From Bolinopsis microptera (taxonomy: Eukaryota; Ctenophora; Tentaculata; Lobata; Bolinopsidae): a stretch of DNA of 64,000 bases. The DNA lies in contig NC_087076.1 in assembly GCF_026151205.1 (NCBI RefSeq), positions 21,882,828 to 21,946,827 of the forward strand, in the 5' to 3' direction. Each line of letters starts with the position of its first letter. Positions within the stretch are counted from its first letter, which is position 1. The notes under the pieces were generated by a model. It saw only the letters and a program-made list of their open reading frames with translations, made no database searches and was not told the origin of the DNA. Positions 1 to 11,200 of the stretch are shown here, one piece after another. A program made the translations under genes and the position numbers.

Positions 1-95
1 CTGGGGACACTTTCTGGGGACACGTTCTGGGGACACGTTCTGGGGTCACGTTCTGGGGTCACGTTCTGGGGTCACGTTCTGGGGTCACGTTCTGG
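1..95. repeat. 13-bp tandem repeat at window edge
   Basis: About seven units of ttctggggtcacg; the leftmost ones carry 'gacac' in place of 'gtcac'. The array probably continues to the left of the window. No coding potential is evident. Confidence 0.9.
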
Positions 96-1453
96 TTCTG
101 TCTATTTTCTTTCTCTGGACTGATTTCACGTTCAGTCAGCAAAAGTTGAACACTTATCCCATTCATGCTCTAGACGTTTCATTTCATGATTTGTATTTTG
201 TTGTTTCACTGGTAGATAATCCAGACTGGAGATCTGTGGAGATATGCCGTATAATCAGCCCGTTGGTAGGCAAGTAAGTTTTAAAACTAGATACTCGTTC
301 TGCTGCGAAGCTGCCTCTGTGGTTTCGTTGATAGGAAGATTTTGTAAATTTCAATACTCTCATCGAATATGTGGTAGACACCGGCGTTTATAATAATTGT
401 GAAACCCACGTACACGTTTCTGATTGATTACGGTTGAATGTTTTTACAAATCGTGCATGTCCGTAGTCTAGCTGGCTTACCGTTGGTTCATCAATTTGTT
501 AATTATTTTATAGGTTTAAATTCGAAAAAAAGTGCACATTTTGTCAAGACGTATATATTCGTAGTACCTACGCATTTGTTGTCATAGAAACAAGTTATAA
601 TTCAGCAGCAGATTCGGTATCCCTCAAGCTCATTACTTCCCCAAATCTTGGGTTATTTCAGTCAGACAATCTTCTGACGTATAGGTGCACTCTTTTACGA
701 TTTGATTCAAAAATCTCCCATTTGATTGGATCCCGGCAAGACACATTTAAACTCCTTATTAACATGTTAAATAGTTTTGGCATATTCGCAGGGAAAGAAC
801 CATCGCACTCGCCATGCTGGCATTAAACACACGCCATGATTCTGTAATGGCTGCGTTCCCATTGGTTCCCAGTAACTGGTACTGGGTCAGGTGAACCAGT
901 CAGCTGGCTCGGTCTTGTCACGTGGGCAGGACCAGCCAACCAGAAGGCAGCATCCTCAAGAACGGGGTTTTATTCTAGAGTACCTTTCAGGGAGGCAGCA
1001 ATAAAGCAGTTTAATAGATGGCTTGTGATTGGTTAACCGGCCGGCCAATCACAGACGATCTCGTGGTTTTGCGCCGTCTGATTGGCTATAGAAGTCAGTC
1101 ACGCGGCTTTCAGCTGTTGACCGATATCTTTGATAATCTGGTCACTGCTTGGAGCTTCTTTTTGGGGGGTCGCTGTTCTTCCACCGGTGCTCTAACTTCC
1201 TCTCCGAACCGAACATCAGTTCGTTTTGAGTGGTATCCGGAGAGATTGTGTAAAACACAGGCTAAGTCAGCGACTGACCCGTTTATCAGGGAGACAGCCT
1301 GTAAACTGACAGTCAGACTGGTCATGGTGCTCGACACATAAAATTAAGATTCTAATCTCTCTCGCCCGTAATTTGACTGTCAGATTTGTGACAGATTGTC
1401 AGAGTATCTTCATATTTGCTCTCAGAGATTCTCGCTGAACTCCCTGACACTTT
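96..1453. other. Non-coding stretch, nothing recognised
   Basis: The only open frames are short (about 108 codons at most, 1018-1341) and resemble no family I know. I searched for the missing RRM1 and early RRM2 exons of the CELF gene and did not see them here. Confidence 0.6.
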
Positions 1454-1624
1454 CTCATTCGGTAATATTATTTGTGCCTATCCGTGTCGTGTTCACCCTC
1501 CAGCTCCCTTCTCATTCGGTAATATTATTTGTGCCTATCCGTGTCATGTTCACCCTCCAGCTCCCTTCTCATTCGGTAATATTATTTGTGCCTATACGTG
1601 TCATGTTCACCCTCCAGCCCCCTT
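1454..1624. repeat. 57-bp tandem repeat, three units
   Basis: Units start at 1454, 1511 and 1568. Each opens with ctcattcggtaatattattt and closes with ctccagctccctt, with few substitutions. Removing an internal 37 bp from this unit gives exactly the 20-bp unit of the array that follows. Confidence 0.92.
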
Positions 1625-2094
1625 CTCATTCCTCCAGCTCCCTTCTCATTCCTCCAGCTCCCTTCCCATTCCTCCAGCTCCCTTCTCATTCCTCCAGCTC
1701 CCTTCTCATTCCTCCAGCTCCCTTCTCATTCCTCCAGCTCCCTTCCCATTCCTCCAGCTCCCTTCTCATTCCTCCAGCTCCCTTCTCATTCCTCCAGCTC
1801 CCTTCTCATTCCTCCAGCTCCCTTCTCATTCCTCCAGCTCACTTCTCATTCCTCCAGCTCCCTTCTCATTCCTCCAGCTCCCTTCTCATTCCTCCAGCTC
1901 CCTTCTCATTCCTCCAGCTCCCTTCTCATTCCTCCAGCTCCCTTCTCATTCCTCCAGCTCCCTTCTCATTCCTCCAGCTCCCTTCTCATTCCTCCAGCTC
2001 CCTTCTCATTCCTCCAGCTCCCTTCTCATTCCTCCAGCTCCCTTCTCATTCCTCCAGCTCCCTTCTCATTCCTCCAGCTCCCTTCTCATTCCTC
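1625..2094. repeat. 20-bp tandem repeat, about 23 units
   Basis: The unit is ctcattcctccagctccctt, almost perfectly conserved; rare variants carry a single change such as 'cccatt' or 'ctcactt'. Because 20 is not a multiple of 3, all three forward frames read through as Ser/Pro/Leu-rich translations. These are repeat artefacts, not genes. Confidence 0.95.
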
Positions 2095-3442
2095 GTGATT
2101 TGATAGCGAGTTATTAGATTTGCTGTCTGGTGTTCAGATTCCTACATGTTAGATATTATATAAGCTGAGCATGTTCAGGTTTTTAATGAAACATGTACCA
2201 AGCCCCACCTTATTACCCCTGCCTTATCATCCTTATCACGACCCACTCTAAGAAGGTGCAGTTTTGCAGCAGAATATTCGCGAGTTTGACTGGTGATGTC
2301 ACAATGGTGTCCCCTCCTCCGCCTCCTCCTCATTACATGCAAACACTCCTTTACTCACCAACCAATTACACTAAGTAGTCCGCCACTTAATTTGCTTCAC
2401 AAAATATATGTCGTCCAGCTCTTTCAAGTACACTCGACCGCCAGCTCTGTTACTTTGTGTCTCCTCCGCGACAACTGAGAAAACGTTGGAGCTTCGGAGC
2501 ATTTTTGTCGTTTGAATGTTTGATTTTTTGTTCGGATTTTAATTTTTTACGCGAATTTAATATTCAAGCCACGTGAGGAAATCATAATTTCAGTGCGTTA
2601 GTAATTAATATCGAATGCTACACTAACAATCCTTCTGTACCACATGCGTATCGTCCAATTTACTTTGGATTATAAATTAATATGAACTAATCTAAAACAT
2701 AATTGAGTCCGATTTGTTCATTATCCTCCCCTGGTTGTGGGGGCGGAAACAAATCGGCCCAATCAATTCTCAGCTAAATTTATCGTTAATTAGCATTGTC
2801 TATAACTTGGATTAATCTCGGTCACCCCACGCTGTATAACTATATTCACTTCTCACCAGGTTAAACTTGTCCGCTGAGCTCAGCCTTACTCGCTCATTTT
2901 TTAACGTCAGTTTTATAGTTTAATCGTGATAATTGATAGATAATAATTAATTATTAGATAATTAGTGTTTTCTCCGTTTAGCTTTCTTAAATTACTCTGA
3001 TTTAAAAATTAAATCAAATGAACTCGCAGGTTTTTTTTTTCTTCATGGTGACAACTTCGCACTCTGATGGGGCAATTCGACCCTCACTTAGTCCTTACTG
3101 GCCTAGATATTTCAGCAAATTACCCCATTAACATTCCCGCTGATGGGATTTTGGAAAGCTTTCCCTCGAAATTAGCCCAATTCCCCTCCATCATCTCCGG
3201 TAAAGCTCCACCGAACTGTGCCATCTCCCTAAACTTTCGAGTCTTGTAATAAAGTCCATTAGGATTCTAGCAGTCACGTGACGGCGAATATTATTCCATA
3301 TAGAGGAAATTTTAATATCATTAATGCGTTCTCTCTGTACCGCTTGGAGGCAGGTCTGTGAGCAAGCTTGGTTCAACCGTTCTCCGGGAGTCGTCCAGGT
3401 TAATTTAACTTGGTGCTGGCCCCGTCCCGGTCTCCCTCATTA
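2095..3442. other. Non-coding stretch, nothing recognised
   Basis: AT-rich sequence with only short chance open frames. No exon with convincing splice sites or domain similarity was seen. Confidence 0.55.
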
Positions 3443-3461
3443 GGGGGGGGGGGGGGGGGGG

Positions 3462-3511
<50 letters not shown>
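3443..3511. repeat. Poly-G run
   Basis: About 69 bases of nearly pure G with one C. Such runs can form G-quadruplexes and are often mis-sized in assemblies, so the length is uncertain. Confidence 0.9.
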
Positions 3512-3514
<3 letters not shown>

Positions 3515-5148
3515 CTCCAATCATTAATAAAACTCGTGTTAGATTCTAGATTTCACGATCTCCCAGGACACCACTGTTTTGCAGGTTCTGAACCTGTTTC
3601 TTTAACCGTTTAACATGCTTCTTATCGCTTAGAAAGTATTGTTGTTGCGATGTAGCGAGTTTGGTGATATGGTCCTAATTGTTTACACGCGAGCATGTCG
3701 AGAACAATGTTTGCCTGGGTAATTACTTTAGTCATATTTCATAGTGTTAGTGTTTTATCTGTCCTGAACCCTACTACATATTATGTACTATAATATAAGT
3801 AATATATAACTAAATCTTCACTTCTCCGTTTTACCAAGTTGGGTACGATGTAATATTGTGCAGTACGTTCAGTATTACTATTTTGAAATTATCCAATACA
3901 GCGCTCAGTATTACTATTTTTTTTATAATATTGTGCAGTTCGATCAGTATTACTATTTTGTCAGCGCGTCAACCCAGAGCCAAACCCACGTGACCTATAA
4001 CTCACTGTTTCGCACTGAGGAGCTGTTAGAAACGCAAGTATTGAGTCACAGTGAGCTCTGCTATACTCTGCACTCCTACCTGAAGTGGGCCGACACTTCC
4101 TGTCAATGTCCGGGATCACACTACTTTCCGTGTGCCCGCCCTCCCAGTTTTGATTAATTGGTGGATTGGTTGGCGATATCTTATTACTATTTCGGATTTG
4201 TCATATGTTAATTATGCCCGTGTTTACATTTTACGTCTCCCAGTAAATGTCGACATCTCATACGAGAGAAGTAGCCGGTTTCCTGGCTCACCGTTTTAAA
4301 ATTATTCACATTATTACGGTCTCTGGTTGTGGTTGTTAATCGTAGCTCGATCACTATGGTTTTACAGTTTACACTCGTCACACCGCCTGAGAAGCTATGA
4401 CTATCAACTAGAACTCTGAATTAGTATAATAAGTAAAGGGTAATATAAGCAGGTTGAATGTGTGTCTGGGTCCCCTGAGTGCAGTGGTCAGGGTGACAGC
4501 AGTAAGGGTAACACGTGACACTCAGTGTCACCATGACAACCCCAGTAAGGGTAACACGTGACACTCAGTGTCACCATGACAACCCCATCTCCTCAACATG
4601 CAGGGTTTTATACCTCTCCCTGAGGGGCCTGGCTGTAAACACTCACACCTCAGTACAGAGTGCCGCTCCGTCAACTCGGTGATTTCATCTTGGTCTGTGT
4701 GTGTGTGTGTGTGTGCGTGTGTGTGTGTATTTCATCGTTATTAGATCAGTAATGTTTTGATCATGATGTCGGGGCTGGTTTCACTTCCTTGTCGAACACG
4801 TCTTTCTACTTACATAATGTACAGGTTCACTGTTTGTGCTTGGAGCGGTTATTTATTTGTGAGTGTTTCCACCTGAATGGTGGTTATCTTACCGGGTTGA
4901 GACCACTTTACTTCCTTTATATTCTACTTACTTAGTGTTTGTTTAATAATTATTCAATAATATTATTATTACCTTGCCGCAATTTCTCTGTTCTTTCCTT
5001 TTTGTTTTCATTTCCACTGAGTTTAATCAAGTAATGACTTTTCCATTTTACTTATTTGTTGATAAATAAAATATGCATTTTACCAATTATCCGTTTAATA
5101 CATCAACATTAATTAGATAAATAATGCTAACCATGTTGTTTCGTTTAG
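3512..5148. other. Probable intron or upstream flank of the CELF gene
   Basis: No coding exon recognised. It contains two copies of a cagtattactatttt-type motif (about 3889-3960), a duplicated 43-bp palindromic unit (4501-4586) and a (TG)n run near 4698-4728. Since the first visible CELF exon starts mid-protein at 5149, at least the right part should be CELF intron. Confidence 0.6.
4501..4586. repeat. Tandem duplication of a 43-bp unit with a perfect palindrome
   Basis: Two identical 43-bp units (4501-4543 and 4544-4586). Each contains gtgacact-c-agtgtcac, a perfect 8-bp inverted repeat around one base (4515-4531 and 4558-4574), overlapping a CACGTG E-box-like hexamer. Confidence 0.9.
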
Positions 5149-5228
5149 GTTGCTCGTTCCTTAAGTTTACCCAAAGATCAGCCGCCCTGAACGCTATTAA
5201 TGCTATGCACAACAGCCGAATAATGGAG
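5149..5228 (+). CDS. CELF: CELF exon: second half of RRM2
   Basis: Acceptor tcgtttag before 5149 and donor gtttgt after 5228. It encodes the RNP1-side strand and second helix of RRM2, ending in SRIME; the frame starts with two bases of a split codon. This is the first exon visible in the window. Confidence 0.88.
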
Positions 5229-8200
5229 GTTTGTAATTTCTTGATTCTAGAAGTAATTCTGTGAACTCTCTTTGTATTATACCGTATTCATTCGAATGTC
5301 ATATCAAGATGTTTTAATGGATATTTGAGAACGCAAACAGTCTCTATTATAAGTATTTTAGCTATTAGCTTGTACATCTCTAAAGTAAAATAGTCTCTAT
5401 TATAGTTATTGTAAAATAGTCTATTATAGCTATTATCTATTAATTTAGTCTCTATTATAGCTATTAATAACATGTCTAACCCCCATCTTCAGTCTCCTCC
5501 ATTCCAGGGCGCATCATCACCACTAGTAGTAAAGTTTGCCGACACAGAGAAAGATAAAATGATGAGGAGGATGAACTCCTCGGTGGGTCTGGTGTACGCA
5601 GGATTTCCAGCCATGGCTGGCTCTGTCAACCAGTACGCAATGTACCAGCAGGTACGTTTCTAGCTCAATGTATTATTTCACACATTTTTACACATTTTTG
5701 CAGTTTGTTGTACTGTTTTTATAATATTGTGATCACACCCTGTATAGCTGTTGAGTGAAGGTATGTTAACGCCGTTCTTCAGATTTAACGCCCAATTTGC
5801 CACTCGCAGTTCTTTCCGACACTGTTGTAGTTCTAGCTCTTTTGGTTCCATTTTCTTACACGCCACTTTTATTCTTGTAGTTCTTGAATTCCTCCTCTAA
5901 ACCTCCTCTAACCTCCTCTAAACCTTTCAAATCCCACCAGCGATCACATCTCACTTTGTAACCATGGTAACTTTAATAATCCTACCCAAGACTCCCAACA
6001 TCTTATTTTATACCATTTCTCTGAACGCGACTAAACGCACTCCAATTACAGCAAATGTTACAGCAACAGGCACTGATGCTACAAGGTCTCATACCTGGTC
6101 AGTCTACCATCGGAGCTTCTGCCATCCCTGGTAAGTTAACATCATAGCAATCAATATACCTTTACTTTTAATTTACAATTTTCAAATTGGATTTTAGATT
6201 CGATTTTCCATCTCGATGATGATTAAGCCTCTTATTTGTATTTGGCTGACTTTTTTGGAGTCCTTTTTTAATTAATCCCATTTGATTTTTATTTAGTAGA
6301 GCGGTCTTTAAATGATGATTGGCGTTAATGCGGCTCCTTTTTCCCTAGATTCTGATTTAATATCCTAGTAAACGAGATTTAATCGGTGAGCTAGTTTGTG
6401 GCAATACATATATTACATCGTAGTAATTGCTGGTAAACACAACATACTGGCTACTCAGCTGGTTTCACAATTTACCGCTTGAGTAGTAGTTACCATAGTA
6501 ACTGCTTTACAACCTCTACCACCAGAGGCCATAGCAATTTATTTGGCAAAAAATAAAAGTGCCGAGACAGATAAACCAAGTGCGTTGTGTTTACCAGATT
6601 GACTCGTAGCTGTTTACACGGATGTAACCCAGCTTTTAGTGTTATACATGTCCGTTACACCCCCGTTACCTAGAGACCAGTACTTCATGTCCGTTACACC
6701 CCCGTTACCTAGAGACCAGTACTTCATGTCCGTTACACCCCCGTTACCTAGAGACCAGTACTTCATGTCCGTTACACCCCCGTTACCTAGAGACCAGTAC
6801 TTCATGTCCGTTACACCCCCGTTACCTAGAGACCAGTACTTCATGTCCGTTACACCCCCGTTACCTAGAGACCAGTACTTCATGTCCGTTACACCCCCGT
6901 TACCTAGAGACCAGTACTTCATGTCCGTTACACCCCCGTTACCTAGAGACCAGTACTTCATGTCCGTTACACCCCCGTTACCTAGAGACCAGTACTTCAT
7001 GTCCGTTACACCCCCGTTACCTAGAGACCAGTACTTCATGTCCGTTACACCCCCGTTACCTAGAGACCAGTACTTCATGTCCGTTACACCCCCGTTACCT
7101 AGAGACCAGTACTTCATGTCCGTTACACCCCCGTTACCTAGAGACCAGTACTTCATGTCCGTTACACCCCCGTTACCTAGAGACCAGTACTTCATGTCCG
7201 TTACACCCCCGTTACCTAGAGACCAGTACTTCATGTCCGTTACACCCCCGTTACCTAGAGACCAGTACTTCATGTCCGTTACACCCCCGTTACCTAGAGA
7301 CCAGTACTTCATGTCCGTTACACCCCCGTTACCTAGAGACCAGTACTTCATGTCCGTTACACCCCCGTTACCTAGAGACCAGTACTTCATGTCCGTTACA
7401 CCCCCGTTACCTAGAGACCAGTACTTCATGTCCGTTACACCCCCGTTACCTAGAGACCAGTACTTCATGTCCGTTACACCCCCGTTACCTAGAGACCAGT
7501 ACTTCATGTCCGTTACACCCCCGTTACCTAGAGACCAGTACTTCATGTCCGTTACACCCCCGTTACCTAGAGACCAGTACTTCATGTCCGTTACACCCCC
7601 GTTACCTAGAGACCAGTACTTCATGTCCGTTACACCCCCGTTACCTAGAGACCAGTACTTCGTATTCATGTCCGTTACATCCCATTATAGTTTTGCCCTA
7701 CCAGCCTATTTCGTTTGATTGTTGACTGTCGTCCTACCCCATTTCCTTTGCCCCCCCCCCCCCTCATTTTAAGAGTTTGGGTAGGGGTTAGAGCCAGGAA
7801 TAATATTTGGGAATGGATAAAATTGGGGTTATCGTTAGTGTTGACGATGCAATGTTTACCCGTCCGGCTTTTCCAAAAGTTTATCATACAAAATAACTAT
7901 CCCCATGTCCAAATTTCCTTTAATTAAGTTGTAAACCCTAATCTCCCCGCCCCACCTCCCTCCCCCCGTTGTTATCATATGTTGCATGTTGATTACAAGG
8001 CGAGGGTATGCTTTCTCTGGGCCCCTGGGGCCTGTGTTATCTCGCGAGTGTTGGGACCTTATATCGGCGGGTGAAATGTGCGTGTGGTATATTGTACACT
8101 TTACTGTGAATGCACTTCTTCTTTCATTGGCGCCCACTCGCCCCATTTTATCCCGATTTATTTTCTCCATATGATCGCAGGGCATTATATAATATGTGAT

Positions 8201-11200
8201 TATAGAGCGACTCACTGATCGGTATTTGATTAAACTATGTGCTTTGCCGTGCCGCGTGGTTCCCATGGCAACGGTTGTAAAGAATCCAAGTTCAGGGACT
8301 ATAATGAATGTTTGTTTGTTTATTGTTGAGATGTTATTTGGCGTGTAGCCTGTGTGCCATACGTTTACTGCTACAGTACCTGAACTTGTAACTTGTAACC
8401 ATGGTAACTTGTAACCATGGTAACTTGTAACCATGGTAACTTGTAACCATGGTAACTTGTAACCATGGTAACTTGTAACCATGGTAACTTGTAACCATGG
8501 TAACTTGTAACCATGGTAACTTGTAACCATGGTAACTTGTAACCATGGTATCGATACACGTGAAGTAATAATGATAAAAGCGGGCATGCATCATGATAGA
8601 TAATAAACTTTAAATTTATTCAAATTACTTTTAAGTGAATCATAGATGAAATTCTTTGGAAATGCCCCTCCATTTACGAATGCTCTTGTTAATCTGTACT
8701 AGCTTTACTTAAAACTCACACTAAAATATTTCAGAAGGAGCTCTAGTTGGAGGTCAGTCTCCAGCTGCTACAGCAGGACTTTTCGGGAACATCCCCATGG
8801 CGATCTCGTTCAATCCCCAGCTGGCTGCTCTTAACATGCAGGCCTCCCGGGTCCCACAGAAAGAAGGTACGTGACTTTTCTGACTTGGTGACGTCATAGT
8901 CACGTGACGTCACTCTGTGATGTCACGTGCCGCGTGACTTCTATCGATGCATGTATTGCTGTCAAGCTGTCATATATTCATGTGTACGTGACTTGAGATT
9001 ATGAGTGTTCCCAACACAGCCGTATTACATGTGACTTTGGGTTCTGTGTTTCAATATTTTGTGTAAAGAATATTTCTCGTTATCTACTATCACTGAGTAT
9101 ATTATCTTCCCAATATCTCAGTGCATCAACCCCCCTCACAGCTCTCTTTAAATCACACGACCTCAAATTTAAAGTTTTTGACTTCAGGACTTCTGGAGAC
9201 CAACCCCCAGCAGACATGGGCAGTGTCCGCTAGCCCCGGTCCCTCAAATGCCCTTATGCCATCCAGTCAGCCCCCGGCCCCCGCCATCCCCGACACATCA
9301 GCCACCACCAACACCACAACCTCCAGCAAGACTGAAACTGTAACCTCGGCCACAGCGTACGCTGATAACAAACCCCCGCTAGTTGCACAAGTGCCCCACA
9401 GTTACGCGGCTAGTTACATTTCCAGCGGCCACACCCCCAGTCTCGCAGCTTACAGTTATAACGGCGGATTATCAGCAGCTTATAACGGCGGATTGTCAGC
9501 TTATACCGGACTTTCAGGCGGTCTAGCCTCAGCAGGACTCACCCAAGCCGGACTCGCCCAGGCCGGATATGCATCAGCCGGACTCCCTGCCGGATATGCT
9601 TCAGCCGGACTTACATCAGCCGGATTAGCATCAGCCGGATTAGCATCAGCCGGATTAGCATCAGCCGGATTAGCATCAGCCGGAGGTCTCTCAGCAGGCT
9701 TAAGTCAGGGACTCGTGAGCGGATATCCAGGTCTGTCTTACTCTAGTGGATCTTTGTTAGGATCAGGACAGGATTATGCCTCTTACACTATGTCCCCAGG
9801 AGGTGGGGTCAAGCTCCTCCAGAACCCTTACGACCCTGCCAAAGCAGCGGCTCTCGGTCTCAGCTCTAACGGTCTCATCAGTAACCCTCTGAATGCAGCT
9901 GCAGCTCAACTAGCTTCATCTCCAAGTCTAACTGGCCATGCTGGGCTCGTACATTCGGCCTACGGGACTGGTCTCTCTGCGTCTCCCTTGAGTTTGGCGC
10001 GTCTCCACGGCGGGGCGGTGGGTATTCCGATGGGGCAGGGGCTAGCGGCGGGCGGATCAACCATGCGTACTGCAAGAGTATACAAGGGTACTGAATCAGG
10101 TATCTAGAAACTTTAAACCTTTCTCTAAGAGAGATCTTGCTTTGCAGCGTGGCTACAGGTCTTGCCAAACACAAGATAGTATTTCTTGTGATACCGATCG
10201 AAAATAAGTTTAATTTTTAAAGATTAGTGAAAAAGAAAACCGCAAATATTATACCACCAATAAAATTAGCAACACTTTCGTGTGTGAGTCAAACATCACT
10301 AGATACCTACTAACCTTAAACTTTGATTACATATCTGTGATTTAAACCACCTTTGTTTTGCACAATTACAGCTTATTTTTCATTCTCTGAACCTTTTCTT
10401 GGACCCTCTCACACTCACACCTACAGTGTCCTAATGTGTCAGTGTGCGTTAGAATTCTGTTTAAATATCCGCGGATTTGCTGACTGATTCATTTCCGTTC
10501 ACTTTCAGTTCATGTATGCTATTAACTTGAATGTCTGTTTTTATGGGAAGTATAAATGTTATTTTCAAATTACTTACCTCACACGTAATCGCGGAAGAAG
10601 TAAGTCTGGTGTAACTCAATGTTTGAATTGTTAAGTTGGGTAAAGTAAGCTTAATTCCCTCCAACAACCGGTGCTCCAATCTTGTTCGTCTTTGTGTGTG
10701 GCAGTTGTATACTCGTCTATCCAGTAAACTTTAAAGCCATTTTAAAGATTTTGGCCTCAAAGTTTAAGGCCGCTAACTCAATGTCCTACCTGTTATGTGT
10801 GTCCCGTGTAGTGTGCTACATATTATGTGCTAATGATGGACCTGTGTAATGTATGTGATAAGTTTGTTTGTTCGGCTACTTGGCTCAGTGGTGGATCTCA
10901 TCTAGCATGGCTAGTCATGCTTAAAGATACTGCAGGAAGTGGTTAAACCAATTTGCAATTGTTACCGAACCGACTATACAGGTTACCTTGTAGAGATTTG
11001 TAAATTTCAGTTCAATAATTATTTTAAAGGTATAGGTATAAGTATAATAGATCCACCACTGCTAACGCTGTGATTGTCCCAGAGAAAGCTGTGTGTTGTA
11101 GAACTCTGAAAATACTTTAATTGTTTGATTTTGTGGTTAATATTCGGCCCCCTACAGGCCATATAATAACATGTTCACTGATATACTTACTACGTGTTAC

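Larger units (their letters stand above)
6131..8734 (+). other. CELF intron carrying two tandem arrays
   Basis: GT-AG intron of 2604 bp. It holds the 39-bp array (6648-7661), a short poly-C run near 7750 and the 16-bp array (8391-8550). The long open frames inside it come from the arrays. Confidence 0.85.

Noticed and set aside
1396-2117. Three overlapping Ser/Pro/Leu-rich open frames
   Set aside because: A 20-bp repeat without stops leaves all three frames open; no independent coding sign.
6614-7718. Overlapping 350-codon open frames on both strands
   Set aside because: They are translations of the 39-bp array inside a CELF intron, without start context or non-repeat domains.
7856-8594. 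Minus-strand frames with [11 protein letters not shown] repeats
   Set aside because: Products of the 16-bp array in the CELF intron.
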